64,000 nt of DNA from Corynebacterium jeikeium. GTDB lineage: Bacteria > Actinomycetota > Actinomycetes > Mycobacteriales > Mycobacteriaceae. Of the stretch, positions 61,292 to 64,000 are shown one piece after another. Both the position numbers and the translations under genes were made by a program. The DNA is taken from the NCBI GenBank assembly GCA_003955985.1, contig CP033784.1, forward strand, positions 372,001-436,000, read 5' to 3'. The stretch's first letter is position 1, and each line of letters starts with the position of its first letter. The notes under the pieces are model-generated. The model saw only the letters and a program-made list of their open reading frames with translations, was not told the DNA's origin and did not search any database.

Positions 61292-62436
61292 TGTCGAACA
61301 TGCAAGTTTCGCACGGAAACCTGGCAACAACGCAGGGGAGCGGAGACGCCGTTCGCGGGGAGCAGGAAGTCAGCCCTGATAGAGTAATGGTGCAGTCAAC
61401 TTTTCACTGGTATCAGCGCGCAGCACGGAAGAAGTGGGTGATAATCGCTCTGATTACTGTGGTGTTGGCTTTGACATCGCTTGCTGACTTTCTACTCGGT
61501 GGCGGTAGCATGCCTGCCAGCGAAGTTTTGCATACATTGACCCATCCGGTTGGTGCGCGACCCATTGACCACCAGATTGTTTTCGACATTCGGCTTCCGA
61601 TGACCGTGACTGCAGTGCTCGTCGGAGCGACGCTGGCAGCGGCGGGCTCACAAATGCAGACAATTCTGGGAAATCCCCTGGCCGAGCCGTACACCCTGGG
61701 CGTGTCAGCGGCGGCCGGATTCGGTGCTGCCCTGGCTGTGGTCACCGGCTTCGCTTCTGAGGGAATCGGTGCGGTGCTGGGGATGGCCGGGACTGCGTGG
61801 GTGTTCGCGATGCTGGCCTGCGCTGCGATTCTGCTCTTTTCCCGATTTCGTGGCCCAGGAGTCGAGGGGATGATTCTCCTCGGTATCGCGATTGTATTCT
61901 TTTTCGACGCTCTACTGGCCCTGATGCAATACCTGGCCTCGGAGACGCAGTTGGAACAGGTTGTGTTCTGGACGATGGGTAGTCTCACCCGCTCGAACTG
62001 GACGCAGATTGCGTTGCTCGCGGTGATATTCGTGATGGGGCTACTCTTCTTTTACCTCAATGCCTGGTCGCTGACTGCATTCCGGATGGGCGATGACCGC
62101 GCAAAAGCCCTTGGCGTAGACGTTGATCGACTGCGTGCGCTGACCCTTATCGTGGTGTCCTTTATGGCGGCAACCGCTGTGTCGATGGCCGGTACGATTG
62201 GATTTATCGGTCTCGTCGGCCCACACGTTGCGCGCTTATTGGTAGGCGAAGATCAACGTTATTTTCTTACTGCTTCGACTTTGGTAGGGGCGCTGCTTCT
62301 GGTTGCGGCATCGGCAGTGTCGAAGGTGATTCAACCGGGTGTAATTCTTCCCGTAGGCATTATTACCGCAATTGTAGGAGTGCCCGTATTTGTCGCGATT
62401 ATCGCTGGCCAGAGGAGGAAAATGTGGGTTGGCTAA
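61291..62436 (+). CDS. FecCD-type iron transport permease
   Basis: 381 residues with about nine helices. Hallmarks: DIRLPMTVTAVLVGATLAAAGSQMQTILGNPLAEPYTLGVSAAAGFGA, FRMGDDRAKALGVDVDRLR and the ATPase-contact GTIGFIGLVGPHVARLLVG. A single FecCD gene implies a homodimeric permease. The ~45-residue N-terminus before the first helix is polar. GTG 61288 and ATG 61291 both fit. Confidence 0.95.
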   Translation: MSNMQVSHGNLATTQGSGDAVRGEQEVSPDRVMVQSTFHWYQRAARKKWVIIALITVVLALTSLADFLLGGGSMPASEVLHTLTHPVGARPIDHQIVFDIRLPMTVTAVLVGATLAAAGSQMQTILGNPLAEPYTLGVSAAAGFGAALAVVTGFASEGIGAVLGMAGTAWVFAMLACAAILLFSRFRGPGVEGMILLGIAIVFFFDALLALMQYLASETQLEQVVFWTMGSLTRSNWTQIALLAVIFVMGLLFFYLNAWSLTAFRMGDDRAKALGVDVDRLRALTLIVVSFMAATAVSMAGTIGFIGLVGPHVARLLVGEDQRYFLTASTLVGALLLVAASAVSKVIQPGVILPVGIITAIVGVPVFVAIIAGQRRKMWVG

Positions 62437-63275
62437 AGGCAAGTCGCTTTGTCGGGAACGACGCTGTACATGGTCATCACGACAGCCCCAGTAAACCTGA
62501 CGGTAAACCCCTCGGCGAAACCCCTCCAGAATCGTCCGCTCTTAGCGCGCGAGGAGTGTCTTTTGCTTACGACGGCCATCATGTCCTGCACAATGTCGAC
62601 GTTGGGCCTCTTCCGATGGGAAGCGTGACTGCGTTGGTCGGTCCCAACGGAGCTGGCAAATCGACACTGCTGAGGTGTTTGGCGGGCCTTGAAAACTGCT
62701 CGGGGCAGGTACGTGCTGAAAGATCTCTATATTTGCCACAGGACCCTCCGCCGCTGAGCTCATTGACCGTGTACGAAAGCGTCCTGCTTGCCCGGCAACA
62801 GTCGTTTTCTGGGTTTTCCGCACTGCGTGTCGGATCCACAGTGCGGGCAGAAGTGCAGGCCACCATTGAACGACTTGGGTTGGTTGCGTTGTCATCGCGG
62901 CTGATGTCTGAGTTGTCTGGGGGACAGCGGCAGTTGGTGAGTTTTGCGCAGGCGGTTGTGCGACGACCTCGGGTATTGCTTCTCGACGAGCCCACCAGCG
63001 CACTCGACCTGCGTAACCAATTGATGCTTCTCGGGCAGGTACGCAAGTGTGCGCGGGAATTGCCCTGCGCGGTAGTGATGACACTTCATGACCTGGGGCA
63101 AGCGGCGCGCTTTTGCGAACATGTGGTTGTTCTAGCCGATGGTCGGGTCAGCAGTGCAGGGCCTCCGGCAGAGGTCATTAATGAAGCTATGCTGCGAGAG
63201 GTTTATCAGGTAGAAGGTGCGGTGCTCCCGACTCGCAATGGCGGGCTGGCGGTCGAAGCGTCGGAGGCACTCTAG
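62424..63275 (+). CDS. FecE-type iron transport ATPase
   Basis: 283 residues. Walker A VGPNGAGKS, signature LSGGQRQLVSFAQAVV, Walker B VLLLDEPTSALD and H-loop TLHDLGQAARFC. A ~35-residue polar N-terminal extension precedes the domain. GTG 62424 (AGAGGAGG upstream) overlaps the permease end by 13 bp. Last gene of the iron-regulated run. Confidence 0.95.
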   Translation: MGWLKASRFVGNDAVHGHHDSPSKPDGKPLGETPPESSALSARGVSFAYDGHHVLHNVDVGPLPMGSVTALVGPNGAGKSTLLRCLAGLENCSGQVRAERSLYLPQDPPPLSSLTVYESVLLARQQSFSGFSALRVGSTVRAEVQATIERLGLVALSSRLMSELSGGQRQLVSFAQAVVRRPRVLLLDEPTSALDLRNQLMLLGQVRKCARELPCAVVMTLHDLGQAARFCEHVVVLADGRVSSAGPPAEVINEAMLREVYQVEGAVLPTRNGGLAVEASEAL

Positions 63276-63291
63276 CGCAGACCCGTGACTG

Positions 63292-63334
63292 TAGCGCACG
63301 CTCTCGGCTGTTCTACAGCCACGAATGAGCGCTA
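63292..63334. terminator. Nested hairpin between convergent genes
   Basis: TAGCGC (63292-63297) pairs with GCGCTA (63329-63334), enclosing GGCTGT/ACAGCC (63306-63311 with 63315-63320). Lies in the gap between fecE-like and menB, so may stop transcripts from both directions. No U-tract. Confidence 0.45.
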
Positions 63335-63382
63335 AAGTGCAGGGCCCGACGAGCGCCCCAGCCGGCGCCCCCCTAACTGCCC

Positions 63383-64000
63383 CTAGTAGTAGAACGGGAA
63401 CTCGTCCCAGTTCGGGTCACGCTTTTCCAGGAACGCTTCCTTGCCCTCTACGGCCTCGTCGGTCATGTACGCCAGGCGAGTAGCCTCACCCGCGAAGACC
63501 TGCTGACCCATCAGGCCGTCATCGGTCAGGTTGAAGGCGAACTTCAGCATGCGCTGCGCTGTCGGGGACTTACCGTTGATCATGCGACCCCACTCGACCG
63601 CGACATCTTCCAGCTCAGCGTGGTCCGCGACCTCGTTGACAGCACCCATGCGGTGCATGGTCTCAGCGTCGTAGGAGCGGCCGAGGAAGAAAATTTCGCG
63701 GGCAAACTTCTGACCAACCTGCTTCGCCAGGTAGGCCGAGCCATAGCCGGCATCGAAAGATCCCACGTCAGCGTCGGTCTGCTTAAAGCGAGCCTCCTGG
63801 CGTGATGCCAGCGTCAGGTCACACACCACGTGCAGGGAGTGTCCGCCACCTGCGGCCCAGCCATTGACCACAGCAATAACAACCTTCGGCATAGTGCGAA
63901 TCAGGCGCTGCACCTCCAGGATGTGCAGGCGACCTCCCTCGACCTTGGCGCGCGCGGTATCGATGGTGGATGCGTCCGCGGTAGCGTCGTCATGCTCGTG
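63383..64000 (-). CDS. menB: 1,4-dihydroxy-2-naphthoyl-CoA synthase (partial, 5' end outside window)
   Basis: Crotonase-fold enzyme that closes o-succinylbenzoyl-CoA to the naphthoyl-CoA. The reading frame is open to position 64000, so the N-terminus lies beyond the window; about 205 of roughly 300 residues are visible. GWAAGGGHSLHVVCDLTLAS is the oxyanion region, DADVGSFDAGYGSAYLAKQVG the active-site stretch, and KRDPNWDEFPFYY the typical MenB C-terminus. It restores the men synteny after the metallophore insert. Confidence 0.94.
   Translation of the reverse strand, partial: HEHDDATADASTIDTARAKVEGGRLHILEVQRLIRTMPKVVIAVVNGWAAGGGHSLHVVCDLTLASRQEARFKQTDADVGSFDAGYGSAYLAKQVGQKFAREIFFLGRSYDAETMHRMGAVNEVADHAELEDVAVEWGRMINGKSPTAQRMLKFAFNLTDDGLMGQQVFAGEATRLAYMTDEAVEGKEAFLEKRDPNWDEFPFYY

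Noticed and set aside
63383..64000. Truncated menB pseudogene
   Set aside because: The open frame continues to the window edge; the missing N-terminus is a window effect, as for purU at position 1.

Overview
The window looks like a chromosomal segment of a Corynebacterium or close relative. Three things point there: the gene order of its first two thirds closely follows the Mycobacterium/Corynebacterium core (murB, mshA, YbjN-like, gpmA, senX3-regX3, Rv0495c-like, ppx, proC, BldC-like HTH, bS22, SerB1-like HAD, glutaredoxin, hemA-hemC-hemD-hemB ... hemL, TlpA-CcdA-ResB-CcsB, menA, menE, menB); mycothiol synthesis is present; and many genes use GTG/TTG starts or look leaderless. Base composition is moderately GC-rich. 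The species is not determined.

Layout. 1-5.4 kb: partial purU, an LmeA-like DUF2993 protein, a DUF2505 protein, murB and a fatty-acyl-CoA ligase. 5.5-13.7 kb: mshA, YbjN-like protein, gpmA, the SenX3-RegX3 phosphate two-component system, a Cys-containing conserved protein, ppx and a long acidic membrane-anchored protein. 13.8-17.2 kb: proC, a structured RNA candidate, a small BldC-like regulator, the 33-residue ribosomal protein bS22 (too short for most gene callers), a HAD phosphatase and a glutaredoxin-like protein. 17.4-28.6 kb: heme synthesis from glutamyl-tRNA to uroporphyrinogen III (hemA, hemC, cobA-hemD fusion, hemB) plus hemL, interrupted by two small membrane proteins and a P-type ATPase relative that has lost every catalytic motif. 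hemE, the protoporphyrinogen oxidase gene and later steps are not here. 28.6-33 kb: system II cytochrome c maturation. 33-35.8 kb: rmlB, rmlC, rmlA (no rmlD). 35.8-41.9 kb: small membrane proteins, an alpha/beta hydrolase, menA, menE, msrA and a YkvI-like permease. 41.9-46.2 kb: a two-component system followed by an ABC-2 exporter on the same strand. 46.2-49.3 kb: AlkB-like, SDR, arfB, pdxY.

The most interesting part is 49.5-63.3 kb, inserted between the menaquinone genes menE/menA and menB. It holds two plus-strand transcription units, each preceded by a sequence resembling the DtxR iron box. The first is a five-gene Opp/Nik-type ABC importer whose first permease has a histidine-rich cytoplasmic tail. 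The second encodes SbnB (ornithine-cyclodeaminase fold), a fold-type III PLP decarboxylase, SbnA, a MATE exporter and a FecB-FecCD-FecE siderophore-type importer. SbnA and SbnB together are the known route to L-2,3-diaminopropionate in staphyloferrin B synthesis, but no NIS synthetase or NRPS lies in the window. The parsimonious reading is a compact, iron-controlled metallophore system with three biosynthetic enzymes, one exporter and up to two importers, of unknown product. The three enzyme genes are clearly more AT-rich than their surroundings, which suggests transfer of that core.

Non-coding structure is also notable: a nested 19-bp palindrome with a related second copy 12 kb away, a roughly 100-nt folded RNA with a U-tract after proC, a four-codon leader ORF overlapping the hemA start, a double hairpin before hemD and a 16-bp perfect palindrome before the ABC exporter. 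No rRNA, tRNA, CRISPR array, insertion sequence or phage gene was recognised.
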